This document shows, piece after piece, positions 8,310 to 15,779 of a stretch of DNA of 36,554 nucleotides. The stretch covers positions 1 through 36,554 of the forward strand of contig JAEWAX010000047.1 of assembly GCA_023391425.1 (NCBI GenBank), given 5' to 3'. The notes under the pieces are model-generated. The model ran no database searches and was not told where the DNA came from. It saw only the letters and a list, made by a program, of their open reading frames with translations. The DNA comes from Bacillota bacterium. GTDB taxonomy: Bacteria; Bacillota; Clostridia; Acetivibrionales; DSM-1351. Every line of letters starts with the position of its first letter. Within the stretch, counting starts at the first letter, position 1. The position numbers and the translations under genes were made by a program.

Positions 8310-9368
8310 GTGTTAAACAAAATTATTAAAATTTCTTTTTCTATTCTAGGTGCAGTTACCGGTTATACAATTTTACGAACAATTTTTTTAAACAATAATT
8401 TTAATATCAGTGAAACTATGAGAATTACTATTTTTATAATGTTTTCATTGCTTTTTTGCGCTCTATTTTTCTTTATGGCTTCGAAAATCATTGAATTTAT
8501 TGGCGGCTTTATTGATAAATTTGAAAGCCGGATTCAAAGTATTACACTCTCCGAACTGTTTCTTTGTGCTATTGGGCTTATTATCGGCTTGATTGTAGCA
8601 AATCTTATAAGTATACCGATTTTAAAAATTCAAGTAATAGGTGTAACTTTTGCTGTCATAATCAATATTTTATTTGGATTTGCAGGGGTGGCTCTTTCAC
8701 TTAGAAAAAGAAATGAGAACTTTTTTGATATGTTTAAAGAATCAAAAGTTAATTCCAGCAAGAAAGTTAATGAGAATATACCGAAGCTTTTGGATACCAG
8801 TACAATAATTGATGGCAGAATATTAGACATTTGCTCTTCTGGTTTTTTAGATGGAGATATTATTATACCTTCCTTTGTTTTAGAAGAGCTAAGACATATT
8901 GCAGATTCTACTGATGGAATGAGAAGAGCAAGAGGAAGAAGAGGACTTGATATTTTAAATTTATTGCAGAAGGACACAAATCATGTGGTGAAAATTGAAG
9001 AGTTTGATTATAAAGATATTCAAGAGGCTGATGAAATGCTTTTAAAGGCATCAACAAAGCTAAAATGTAAATTGATTACCACAGATTACAATCTTAGCAA
9101 GGTAGCAAGTCTCAAAGGAATAAGCGTTTTAAATATAAATGATTTAGCAAATGCAGTTAAGCCAATAGCTTTACCTGGGGAAGAAATGAATGTTCAAGTG
9201 GTGAAGGATGGTAAGGAGAGCGGACAAGGTGTTGCTTTTTTAGAAGATGGAACTATGATTGTTGTTGAGGGTGGCAAAAAGTATGTAGGGGAAACGATAC
9301 AAGTTATGGTAACCAGTGTGCTACAGACCTCTGCTGGAAGAATGGTTTTTGCTAAACCCAATAAATAA
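8310..9368 (+). CDS. PIN/TRAM domain membrane protein (YacL family)
   Basis: A 352-aa protein with four hydrophobic segments (about 5-25, 38-58, 82-104, 108-130), a PIN nuclease-like domain (about 160-278; LLDTSTIIDGRILD, then PSFVLEELRHIAD, then a late acidic site at TTDYNLSK) and a C-terminal TRAM domain (about 290-350), the architecture of Bacillus YacL. The PIN acidic residues D162, E192/E193 and D259 look intact, so metal-dependent RNase activity at the membrane is plausible. GTG 8310 is the start (GAAGGAG upstream); an overlapping ATG at 8308 ends after two codons. It lies 25 bases after carD and 27 before ispD, so probably one operon. Confidence 0.92.
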   Translation: MLNKIIKISFSILGAVTGYTILRTIFLNNNFNISETMRITIFIMFSLLFCALFFFMASKIIEFIGGFIDKFESRIQSITLSELFLCAIGLIIGLIVANLISIPILKIQVIGVTFAVIINILFGFAGVALSLRKRNENFFDMFKESKVNSSKKVNENIPKLLDTSTIIDGRILDICSSGFLDGDIIIPSFVLEELRHIADSTDGMRRARGRRGLDILNLLQKDTNHVVKIEEFDYKDIQEADEMLLKASTKLKCKLITTDYNLSKVASLKGISVLNINDLANAVKPIALPGEEMNVQVVKDGKESGQGVAFLEDGTMIVVEGGKKYVGETIQVMVTSVLQTSAGRMVFAKPNK

Positions 9369-9395
9369 TTGAGTTAATGGAGGCTAGAGGTAAAA

Positions 9396-10115
9396 TTGGA
9401 TATAGAGAAGGGTAGAGTTACTGAAAATGTAACAGCGATTATTACTGCTGCTGGAAAAGGCAAAAGGATGAATTCAGAAATTAATAAGCAATATATTGAA
9501 ATTGCTGGTATGGCCGTTCTGGCAAGGACTATAAAAGCATTTGAACAATGTGAAGATATTGATGATATTATTGTTGTAGTTAATGAAGAGGACATAAATT
9601 TTTGCAGACATAGCATAATTGAACAATATAAATTTTCAAAAGTAAAGTCCTTGGTTAGTGGGGGAGCGGAACGTCAGAATTCAGTATATAAAGGACTATG
9701 TGCAGTAAGTGAAGAATGCAGGATTGTGCTGATTCACGATGGTGCTAGACCCTTTGTGACAATTAAAAATATTGTTGATTGTATAAACTCAGCAAAAATC
9801 TATGGAGCATGCGGTATTGGTGTTAGACTTAAGGATACAGTTAAGATTTGTGATAATAATAATTTTGTGTCGTCTACTCCAGACAGAAGTAGTCTATGGA
9901 GCATTCAGACACCACAAGGGTTTGAATATGACGTAATAATGGATGCCCATAAAAAGGCTATCCAAAGTAACTATATTGGTACTGATGATATGGTTTTAGT
10001 TGAAAGACAGGGTATCCCAGTCAAAATCATTGAAGGTACTTATCAAAATATAAAAATTACCACTCCAGAGGATTTGGTCATTGGTGAATCAATTATTGCA
10101 ACAATAGAAGCCTAA
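9396..10115 (+). CDS. ispD: 2-C-methyl-D-erythritol 4-phosphate cytidylyltransferase (IspD)
   Basis: IspD couples MEP to CTP in the non-mevalonate isoprenoid pathway. The 239-aa protein carries the nucleotide-binding loop AAGKGKRM (18-25), SGGAERQNSVYKGL (about 88-101), the HDGARPF motif (114-120) and TPQGFEYD (172-179), all at family positions. The start is TTG 9396 with AGAGG five bases upstream; the family core begins at residue 11. In many Clostridia ispF follows directly; here it is displaced by about 3.4 kb and inverted by an accessory block. Confidence 0.94.
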   Translation: MDIEKGRVTENVTAIITAAGKGKRMNSEINKQYIEIAGMAVLARTIKAFEQCEDIDDIIVVVNEEDINFCRHSIIEQYKFSKVKSLVSGGAERQNSVYKGLCAVSEECRIVLIHDGARPFVTIKNIVDCINSAKIYGACGIGVRLKDTVKICDNNNFVSSTPDRSSLWSIQTPQGFEYDVIMDAHKKAIQSNYIGTDDMVLVERQGIPVKIIEGTYQNIKITTPEDLVIGESIIATIEA

Positions 10116-10176
10116 ACCTTAAACAAACTACATTGCACCCAATCGGATTTAGACTTCCTGTGTTTTATTTACATTA

Positions 10177-11070
10177 CTAACAGACTTCTTTCTTCAGTTT
10201 CCTTGCTAGTTTTAAAAAATTCACAATAGTAGGAGAAAGCCATTTGTTTTTATGGTAAGCGACTTGAGTAAAAACTGGAAGAGGAGGTTTGTTCCACGGA
10301 ATTTCTGCAAGTAAGCCTTGGGTGATTTCGTACTCAACAGAAATTCGCGGTAATATTGCAATTCCCAGTCCACTCATTACCAACTGTTTTATAGCATGAA
10401 TATTATTAATTCCAATGGCAGTTTTGGGATGAACTTCTGCTTCATTAAAGAGATTCTCAAGCATAGTACGATAAGTACAATTCTCCTGTGTAATTATTAA
10501 ATCCTGATTTTCGAAATCCTTGATATCAACTGAAGCTTTTAAAGTAAGGGGATGGCTCGGTGAGGCGACTGTTACAATAGGTTCGTCAATTAATGTCTCT
10601 ACAATTAGATCTGGAAATAAAATCTCTCGAGTTAAAAAAAAGGCAATATCAACTTCATTATTTTGAAGCGAATCATGAATTAGCTTCACTGATCCGAATT
10701 TTAAACTGATATCAGTATTCGGATACTTTTGGATATATTCTTTTAGTATTATTGGCAAACGAACAGCACTAAAAGATTCATTTGCGCCAATTGTAATTTT
10801 GCCGCTAAATGCTTCATTTTCAGAAAATAACGATTCTGCCTCGGCTGAATATTTTAGTATATTATCAGCATAGAAAAGTAAACGCTCGCCTTCCTGAGTT
10901 AGCTTAATTTTATGACCAAGTCTTTCGAATAGTTTAACCTTGAACTCTGATTCCAATAATTTGATATGAGTAGTAACAGTAGGCTGTGCATACCCAAGTA
11001 ATTCAGAAGCATAACTAAAATTACCTGTTTTCGCTACTGTTGAAAAAGTTTTCAATTGCTTAATTTCCAT
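10177..11070 (-). CDS. LysR family transcriptional regulator
   Basis: A 297-aa regulator with an N-terminal winged HTH (MEIKQLKTFSTVAKTGNFSYA, then AQPTVTTHIKLLESEF) and a C-terminal periplasmic-binding-like effector domain (from about residue 90, ITIGANESFS). ATG 11070 is chosen because AAAGGAGG precedes it at about 8 bases; the upstream extension to 11157 has no family content. Divergently arranged with the haloacid dehalogenase gene, with a 19-bp palindrome between them at the classical position. LysR proteins usually autorepress and activate the divergent gene; the inducer here is unknown, though a halogenated or other short organic acid is a guess from the target. Confidence 0.93.
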   Translation of the reverse strand: MEIKQLKTFSTVAKTGNFSYASELLGYAQPTVTTHIKLLESEFKVKLFERLGHKIKLTQEGERLLFYADNILKYSAEAESLFSENEAFSGKITIGANESFSAVRLPIILKEYIQKYPNTDISLKFGSVKLIHDSLQNNEVDIAFFLTREILFPDLIVETLIDEPIVTVASPSHPLTLKASVDIKDFENQDLIITQENCTYRTMLENLFNEAEVHPKTAIGINNIHAIKQLVMSGLGIAILPRISVEYEITQGLLAEIPWNKPPLPVFTQVAYHKNKWLSPTIVNFLKLARKLKKEVC

Positions 11071-11086
11071 GCTACACCTCCTTTGA

Positions 11087-11105
11087 CTATTATAATTTAT
11101 AATAG
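11087..11105. promoter_or_regulatory. 19-bp palindromic LysR-type operator
   Basis: CTATTATAATTTATAATAG is a perfect palindrome (9-base arms, 1-base centre) and includes T-N11-A spacing. Its centre (11096) lies 65 bases before the predicted start of the divergent transcript (near 11161), the standard LysR recognition-site position, and just upstream of the lysR Shine-Dalgarno. Confidence 0.75.
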
Positions 11106-11125
11106 TTCTTATTTCAATTATCAAA

Positions 11126-11154
11126 TTTACTAATATAAAGCTACGTGATATACT
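11126..11154 (+). promoter_or_regulatory. Promoter of the haloacid dehalogenase gene
   Basis: TTTACT (11126-11131), 17-base spacer, TATACT (11149-11154). The weak -35 fits an activator-dependent promoter. Confidence 0.6.
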
Positions 11155-11191
11155 CAAGTAAGGTAAAAATAATGTAAAAGGAGTGATAAAA

Positions 11192-11848
11192 TTGATTAAG
11201 GCCGTTGTATTTGATGCTTATGGTACTTTATACGATGTACATTCTGTAGTAAAAAAATGTGAAAAAATTTATCCTGGCAAGAGTGTTCAAATAAGTCAAA
11301 TTTGGAGACAAAAGCAGCTGGAATATTCTTGGCTCAGATCGCTAATGGACAGATATCAAGACTTTTGGTCATTAACCGGAGATGCACTATGCTATGCTCT
11401 CGATGAGCTTAATTTACAGTATAGTCAAGAAACAATAGAAGAGATTTTAAATGCGTACTTATATTTAGAACCTTATCCGGAGGTGGTAGAGGCATTACAG
11501 ACATTCCGCCCTCGTAAGCTTTCGATTTTATCAAACGGTAGTCCGAAAATGCTAAATGAATTGGCTAATAATACATCTCTCGATATACATTTTGATGCTA
11601 TTATAAGTGTTGACTCTCTGAAAATGTATAAGCCTAAAGCAGACGTATATAATTTGGCGATTGAGAACTTGGGGGTAAAAAAGAACGAAATACTTTTTGT
11701 TTCATCCAATGGGTGGGATGTGGCTGGTTCAAAATCGTTTGGATTTATAGTAGCGTGGCTTAACCGTTTTAATAAGCCTGTAGAAAAACTCGGAATAGAA
11801 CCGGATTATATTGTTACAAATTTAGTTGAGCTAGCAAATAAAATCTGA
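11192..11848 (+). CDS. L-2-haloacid dehalogenase type II (HAD superfamily)
   Basis: A 218-aa HAD hydrolase. It has the nucleophile motif VVFDAYGTLYDV (D8), the LSNGSP motif, KMYKPKADVYN (Lys and Tyr of the L-DEX family) and VSSNGWDVAGSKSFGF (Ser/Asn/Asp), so all catalytic positions of type II 2-haloacid dehalogenases are present. These enzymes hydrolyse L-2-haloalkanoates to D-2-hydroxy acids, although many relatives act on phosphorylated substrates. I chose TTG 11192 because AAAGGAG lies 9 bases upstream and the product then begins MIKAVVFDAYG like the family; GTG 11183 abuts the Shine-Dalgarno. Divergent from and probably controlled by the LysR gene. Confidence 0.88.
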   Translation: MIKAVVFDAYGTLYDVHSVVKKCEKIYPGKSVQISQIWRQKQLEYSWLRSLMDRYQDFWSLTGDALCYALDELNLQYSQETIEEILNAYLYLEPYPEVVEALQTFRPRKLSILSNGSPKMLNELANNTSLDIHFDAIISVDSLKMYKPKADVYNLAIENLGVKKNEILFVSSNGWDVAGSKSFGFIVAWLNRFNKPVEKLGIEPDYIVTNLVELANKI

Positions 11849-11869
11849 TATGGTTGATAACACTTTTCT

Positions 11870-11953
11870 TAATGAACCGCTGCATAACGAACGGTACGTA
11901 TGGTGGTGTGAGAAGTCGGAAAAATTAATTTAATTTTCCCGACCTCTCGATTA
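11870..11953 (+). mobile_element. Group IIC intron 3' fragment (domains V and VI)
   Basis: The segment GAACCGCTGCATAACGAACG (11874-11893), continuing GTACGTATGGTGGTGTGAGA, closely matches the domain V end of group IIC introns such as that of Oceanobacillus iheyensis (GAACCGCCGTATAC...GTACGGTGGTGTGAGAGG). Domain VI follows: GTCGG and CCGAC flank an AT-rich AAAATTAATTTAATTTT stretch, closed by GAGA/TCTC, ending CTCGATT. No reverse transcriptase or upstream domains precede it: it begins 22 bases after the HAD stop. This is a deletion remnant. Confidence 0.8.
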
Positions 11954-11954
11954 A

Positions 11955-12185
11955 GTTCGCCCAACATGGGCAGTATCTCGGTGCTGGAAGTACGATATGG
12001 GTTTGGTAGTGGGAGAGAACCATTAGCTGAACAGCAAGAACCTTTAAATTAGGTTGCAAAAGCCTATCAAGTAAATGAAAAGGTTAATCTAATAGAAACT
12101 TTCTCACTTTCATGTAATGAAACAGTGATTAAATTTGAGGCCTAACATAATCTTTCATGTTACGAACATGGTGGAGTTGTAAGTA
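11955..12185 (+). mobile_element. Group IIC intron 5' fragment (domain I start), immediately after a 3' fragment
   Basis: Starting at GTTCGCCCAACATGGGC, the sequence resembles the 5' end of group IIC introns: a GCCC/GGGC hairpin, then a GGTGCTGGAAGTAC stem and GAGAACCATTAGCTGAACAG, compared with GTGTGCCCGGCATGGG...GTAACAGTTAGCCTAACGC in the O. iheyensis intron. Similarity fades after about 12050, and the 3' boundary (placed near the agrD-like stop) is a guess. It lies two bases after the preceding intron tail, so the order is tail then head rather than one interrupted intron. With the fragment before it, this fills the gene-free stretch 11849-12186. Confidence 0.65.
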
Positions 12186-12186
12186 C

Positions 12187-12306
12187 TTATTTAATATTTG
12201 GAACTCTCGGCTGATAACCGAACCAAGCACAAGCCGGTTTTATTCCACCAATCAATACCATAAAGTATAAAAAACTTGCCAAAATGCTATAAAAAAATAA
12301 TTTCAT
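12187..12306 (-). CDS. agrD: AgrD-like cyclic lactone autoinducer peptide precursor
   Basis: A 39-codon gene with a strong Shine-Dalgarno (AAGGAGG, 8 bases before ATG 12306). The product has an amphipathic/hydrophobic leader (residues 1-22, MKLFFYSILASFLYFMVLIG) followed by KPACAWFGYQPRVPNIK. A single Cys (C26) followed by aromatic residues, then YQP-x-x-P and a basic tail, is the pattern of clostridial AgrD-type precursors, which AgrB cleaves and cyclises into a thiolactone signal. By analogy with CLWFT-type rings the ring could be CAWFG, but this is inference. It lies 26 bases downstream of a membrane receptor-like gene on the same strand. No agrB is found in the window; intron remnants occupy the downstream side. 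Confidence 0.85.
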   Translation of the reverse strand: MKLFFYSILASFLYFMVLIGGIKPACAWFGYQPRVPNIK

Positions 12307-12332
12307 AAGCCGTACCTCCTTATACTTTTATC

Positions 12333-13289
12333 CTATCTATGCTTGTCCGTTTCATCTTCTTTATATAGGCTATCTGCAACCTCCTCAATGCCCAACCCAA
12401 TTTCGTTAAGCGTCCACATAATATTATCACAATTTCCATTACCTGTACATAATTCAATTTTATTCAACAAGATATTCAGCTTTTCGGTTGCAATTTTTTT
12501 ATCCTTTGTTTCAGAATTTTTTAATAGGTAAAAGCCCCATAGAAGACCTGAAATATTTAAAATAGGAAATAAAACTACACTAACAAGTATAAGGGATAGT
12601 GTAGTAGGTGAAACTGTTACTAAAATGTCATCAAAAACAATAGCTTTATACACTATCTCTAAAAACAAAATATTAATTAATACTAATGAAGAAAATATAA
12701 CTGAAAGTATTGGATTTGACAGTATAGGCTTCAGCAACTTGCCTTTTAGAAGGGTACGCTTTCTACAAACAAAGTAAAAAATTATAGAAAATTGTAATAA
12801 TCTTACAGGAAGTAATGACATAAAATAAAGAAGAAAATTACTATAAAACTGTGTCATTGTTATATCAGCAGCATATAATACAACTGGGATATATACAAAT
12901 TCCATAAGTCCCATAATCAGAAACCCCAGCCAGAAATAGGTAAAAGCTTTTACCATCCATTTTAAGGCACTTGCATCCCCGAGAATATCATTGGTAAGTA
13001 CAATTAGTATGTACATAATAATAAAGGGCAGAAATTGAAATATCCCAGAACTCAGCCCATAATATCTCAGAGTATTGGATATTAAAGCACAAACAATAGA
13101 AGGAACGAGTACACGAACGTAATCAAATTTGTTAATAAGCCTTTTACATTCAGGTTCCTTCCAATATTCAAATTCACCAACTAATATTAACGTAAACATT
13201 ATCAAAAACAATTCTTCTGGAAAAGAGACCAGAAGCGTATTGAGTAATATTTTCTGCACCCCAGTGTATTGAAATAAAGTATCAACCAT
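12333..13289 (-). CDS. Polytopic membrane protein, AgrC-sensor-like without a kinase domain
   Basis: A 318-aa protein with seven or eight hydrophobic segments (first about residues 15-38; last about 225-255) and a charged cytoplasmic tail of about 60 residues (TKDKKIATEKLNILLNKIEL to the C-terminus). The layout resembles the transmembrane sensor half of clostridial AgrC-type histidine kinases, but no H-box, N-box or G-box follows; the tail is only helical and acidic. Start ATG 13289 has GGAGG 10 bases upstream. It forms an operon with the AgrD-like precursor 26 bases downstream, so it may be a receptor, exporter or immunity/processing partner for that peptide. I do not recognise a named family with certainty. 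Confidence 0.8.
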   Translation of the reverse strand: MVDTLFQYTGVQKILLNTLLVSFPEELFLIMFTLILVGEFEYWKEPECKRLINKFDYVRVLVPSIVCALISNTLRYYGLSSGIFQFLPFIIMYILIVLTNDILGDASALKWMVKAFTYFWLGFLIMGLMEFVYIPVVLYAADITMTQFYSNFLLYFMSLLPVRLLQFSIIFYFVCRKRTLLKGKLLKPILSNPILSVIFSSLVLINILFLEIVYKAIVFDDILVTVSPTTLSLILVSVVLFPILNISGLLWGFYLLKNSETKDKKIATEKLNILLNKIELCTGNGNCDNIMWTLNEIGLGIEEVADSLYKEDETDKHR

Positions 13290-13365
13290 AATTTAAATGC
13301 CTCCAGACATAAGACTTGCCACAACACAAATCTACATTTTTTACAGAAAATACAAATATATTTAC

Positions 13366-13466
13366 ATTTTAATACAGAACTAATAATTTGTAAATAAGGA
13401 AACCGAATAAATTGTACGCAATCGAATAAATCAGACAATGCGAACAAAATATACGAAACCGATAAA
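13366..13466 (-). promoter_or_regulatory. Promoter and direct-repeat operator of the agr-like operon
   Basis: On the minus strand TTACAA (13393-13388), 16-base spacer and TAAAAT (13371-13366) form a promoter with moderate hexamers. Just upstream lie direct repeats TTTATTCGG (13411-13403) and TTTATTCGA (13430-13422), 19 bp apart, and a third imperfect copy TTTATCGG (13466-13459). Tandem 9-bp repeats abutting a weak -35 are the usual layout of AgrA/LytTR-type activator sites, though spacing differs slightly from the classical 21 bp. The rest of the 13290-13546 interval shows nothing else recognisable. Confidence 0.5.
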
Positions 13467-13546
13467 ATTAAATCATGAAAAAATAGCTTTAGAATAATTA
13501 AGAAAACTAGAAATTTGGTTTTTGAATATGGACTAAGAACACAATA

Positions 13547-14017
13547 TTACAGTGCTGTTACACAGCAAAATACTTGAATACCTTTCCCTTGTCCAAATGT
13601 AGTAAGCCCTTCACCCGTGGTTGCTGTTATACCGACGCTATTCTCTGGAAGGCTGAGCAGCTTTGAAATTACTTTTCGCATCTCTGGTATTTTAGGCGTT
13701 ATTTTTGGATATGAGCATTCTATAGAAATTGAGACATGAACAATTTTTATGTTTGGTAAATACTTTAGCGCTTCCATTACATATGCTGAACTATCTGTAA
13801 TTCCATTCTTTAAGCACATCTCATCGGCTATTTTACCAAGAATATTAACACAGGTTACTCCAGATATAGCATTTGTAATTGCGTGTAGAACCACATCCGC
13901 ATCGCTATTTCCAGCAAGAGGTGTTACTCCATCAAAGACTACTCCGCCTAAAACAAATTTTTTACTGGTATTCTCAAAATCGAATCTATGACTATCTTGG
14001 CCTATTCCAACCTTCAT
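13547..14017 (-). CDS. ispF: 2-C-methyl-D-erythritol 2,4-cyclodiphosphate synthase (IspF), variant subfamily
   Basis: IspF cyclises CDP-ME 2-phosphate to MEcPP in the MEP pathway. The 156-aa product has MKVGIGQDSHRF with metal ligands D8 and H10, GNSDADVVLHAI with H45, and the C-terminal ITATTGEGLTTFGQGKGI. The usual LGDIGxHFPD loop is replaced by ILGKIADEMCLKNGITDSS, which I recognise from a divergent IspF subfamily (Chlamydiae and some Firmicutes), so it is probably active. Start ATG 14017 (GGGAG about 11 bases upstream) is preferred over the longer reading to 14092. Divergent from proS with shared promoter DNA; separated from ispD by an accessory block. Confidence 0.88.
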   Translation of the reverse strand: MKVGIGQDSHRFDFENTSKKFVLGGVVFDGVTPLAGNSDADVVLHAITNAISGVTCVNILGKIADEMCLKNGITDSSAYVMEALKYLPNIKIVHVSISIECSYPKITPKIPEMRKVISKLLSLPENSVGITATTGEGLTTFGQGKGIQVFCCVTAL

Positions 14018-14051
14018 AATTTTGTTGTCTCCCTTTTTAATGTACACAAAC

Positions 14052-14080
14052 ATTATAATATACACATTATGACACTGCAA
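14052..14080 (-). promoter_or_regulatory. Promoter of ispF
   Basis: On the minus strand TTGCAG (14080-14075), 17-base spacer, perfect TATAAT (14057-14052). The -35 lies within the palindrome at 14071-14085. Confidence 0.65.
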
Positions 14081-14085
14081 GTGTC
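14071..14085. promoter_or_regulatory. Palindrome shared by divergent ispF and proS promoters
   Basis: GACACTGCAAGTGTC: perfect 6-base arms around GCA. It overlaps the ispF -35 and abuts the proS -35 (14086), so one bound protein could affect both genes. Confidence 0.55.
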
Positions 14086-14114
14086 TTGACATACCATACT
14101 ACATGTATTATATA
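14086..14114 (+). promoter_or_regulatory. Promoter of proS
   Basis: TTGACA (14086-14091), 17-base spacer, TATATA (14109-14114); TATAAT two bases later is an alternative -10. The leader of about 130 nt shows no T-box. Confidence 0.7.
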
Positions 14115-14251
14115 ATAATAGGTAGAAATTTTTTGGAATTATACTAGTTTGCGTACAAGCGGTTTCTAACCAAAATTGTAGGATGAGGCAAACGTTGAAT
14201 CAAAGAAATAGGATATAATTGAAAGATAAAATATAGCTTTTGGAGGTAGAA

Positions 14252-15688
14252 ATGTCGAAAGATAAGAAATTGGTAGAGGCAATAACATCTATGAATGATG
14301 ACTTTGCGCAATGGTATACTGATGTTGTAAAGAAGGCTGAGCTAATAGATTACTCAAGTGTTAGAGGCTGTATGGTTATAAAGCCTTATGGCTATGCCAT
14401 TTGGGAAAACATACAGAAAGGATTAGATGTAAGATTCAAGGCTACTGGACATGAAAATGTATATATGCCTATGTTTATTCCTGAAAGTTTACTGTTAAAG
14501 GAAAAGGAGCATGTTGAAGGGTTTGCACCTGAAGTTGCATGGGTAACGCATGGCGGAGATGAAGAACTTACTGAAAGACTATGTGTTAGACCTACATCTG
14601 AAACACTATTCTGCGAACACTATGCTAATATTGTCCATTCATATAGAGACTTGCCAAAGCTATATAACCAATGGTGCTCTGTAGTTAGATGGGAAAAGAC
14701 TACAAGACCATTTTTGAGAACATTGGAATTTCTGTGGCAGGAAGGCCATACAGCACATGCTACAGCTGAAGAGGCTCAGGAAGAAACTATAAAAATGTTG
14801 AATGTATATGCAGAGTTTTGTGAAAATGTACTTGCTATCCCAGTAATTAAGGGTAGGAAAACCGATAAGGAAAAGTTCGCAGGTGCAAAAGCTACCTACA
14901 CAATTGAGAGTTTGATGCATGATGGTAAGGCATTGCAGTCTGGTACTTCACACAATTTCGGAGATGGCTTTGCAAGGGCTTTTGATATTCAATATACAGA
15001 TAAAAATAACCAACTCCAATATGTTCATCAGACATCATGGGGAATGACGACCCGTATGATTGGTGCAATTATAATGGTACATGGGGATGACAGTGGACTA
15101 GTATTGCCACCTGCAATAGCTCCTACACAGCTGATGATTATACCTGTATCGCAGCAAAAAGAAGGTGTATTAGAGAAGGCTAATGAATTATTATCAAAGT
15201 TATCTGAAAAATTTAGAGTGAGAATTGATGATAGTGACAAGATGCCTGGTTGGAAATTTAGTGAATATGAAATGAAGGGTGTTCCTCTTAGACTTGAAAT
15301 AGGACCTAAAGATATTGAGAAGAATCAGGTGGTTTTAGTAAGAAGAGATACCAGAGAAAAAATATTTACGTCAATAGATGGCTTAGAAGAGACTATTGAA
15401 AATGTTCTTAAGGATATCCAAAAGACATTATTAGAAAAAGCAAGAGATTTAAGGGATAAGAAGACTTATACAGCCACTACACTAGAAGAGTTTGAACAGA
15501 TAATAAATAGTACTCCAGGCTTTGTAAAAGGTATGTGGTGTGGAGAACAAGCATGTGAGGACAAGGTAAAGGAAAGAACCGGCGCTACTTCAAGGTGTAT
15601 GCCTTTCGAGCAGGAACAAATATCTGATAAATGTATGTGCTGTGGGAAACCAGCAAAATCAATGGTTTATTGGGGTAAAGCATACTAA
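14252..15688 (+). CDS. proS: Prolyl-tRNA synthetase, archaeal/eukaryal-like (ProS type 3)
   Basis: Class II aminoacyl-tRNA synthetase charging tRNA-Pro. The 478-aa length, lack of the bacterial editing insertion and a C-terminal zinc-binding-like domain (Cys-rich MWCGEQACED, then CMCCGKPAKSMVYWGKAY) mark the short type 3 form. Class II motifs are visible: motif 1 region GHENVYMPMFIPES, motif 2 RWEKTTRPFLRTLEFLWQEG, motif 3 region HGDDSGLVLPPAIAP; the anticodon-binding domain follows (about residues 285-390). ATG 14252 has GGAGG upstream; the TTG at 14240 precedes the Shine-Dalgarno and is rejected. Transcribed from its own promoter, divergent from ispF. Confidence 0.96.
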   Translation: MSKDKKLVEAITSMNDDFAQWYTDVVKKAELIDYSSVRGCMVIKPYGYAIWENIQKGLDVRFKATGHENVYMPMFIPESLLLKEKEHVEGFAPEVAWVTHGGDEELTERLCVRPTSETLFCEHYANIVHSYRDLPKLYNQWCSVVRWEKTTRPFLRTLEFLWQEGHTAHATAEEAQEETIKMLNVYAEFCENVLAIPVIKGRKTDKEKFAGAKATYTIESLMHDGKALQSGTSHNFGDGFARAFDIQYTDKNNQLQYVHQTSWGMTTRMIGAIIMVHGDDSGLVLPPAIAPTQLMIIPVSQQKEGVLEKANELLSKLSEKFRVRIDDSDKMPGWKFSEYEMKGVPLRLEIGPKDIEKNQVVLVRRDTREKIFTSIDGLEETIENVLKDIQKTLLEKARDLRDKKTYTATTLEEFEQIINSTPGFVKGMWCGEQACEDKVKERTGATSRCMPFEQEQISDKCMCCGKPAKSMVYWGKAY

Positions 15689-15746
15689 TAGCAGGCTTGG
15701 TTCTTGTAGTATTTGTTTGGGTTAAAATATTTATATTATTGTATAA

Positions 15747-15779
15747 CAAAAAGAACTTACTTATATGTAGGTTCTTTTT
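15747..15779 (+). terminator. Rho-independent terminator after proS
   Basis: AAAAAGAAC followed by TTAC pairs with GTAG followed by GTTCTTTTT around a short AT loop; the T-run forms the 3' arm and tail. Confidence 0.7.

Noticed and set aside
12333..13289. Annotating the membrane protein as AgrB
   Set aside because: It is much longer (318 aa), has more membrane segments, and lacks the conserved His and Cys protease pair expected in AgrB.
14115..14251. T-box leader for proS
   Set aside because: The leader is about 130 nt with no T-box consensus, specifier stem or terminator visible.
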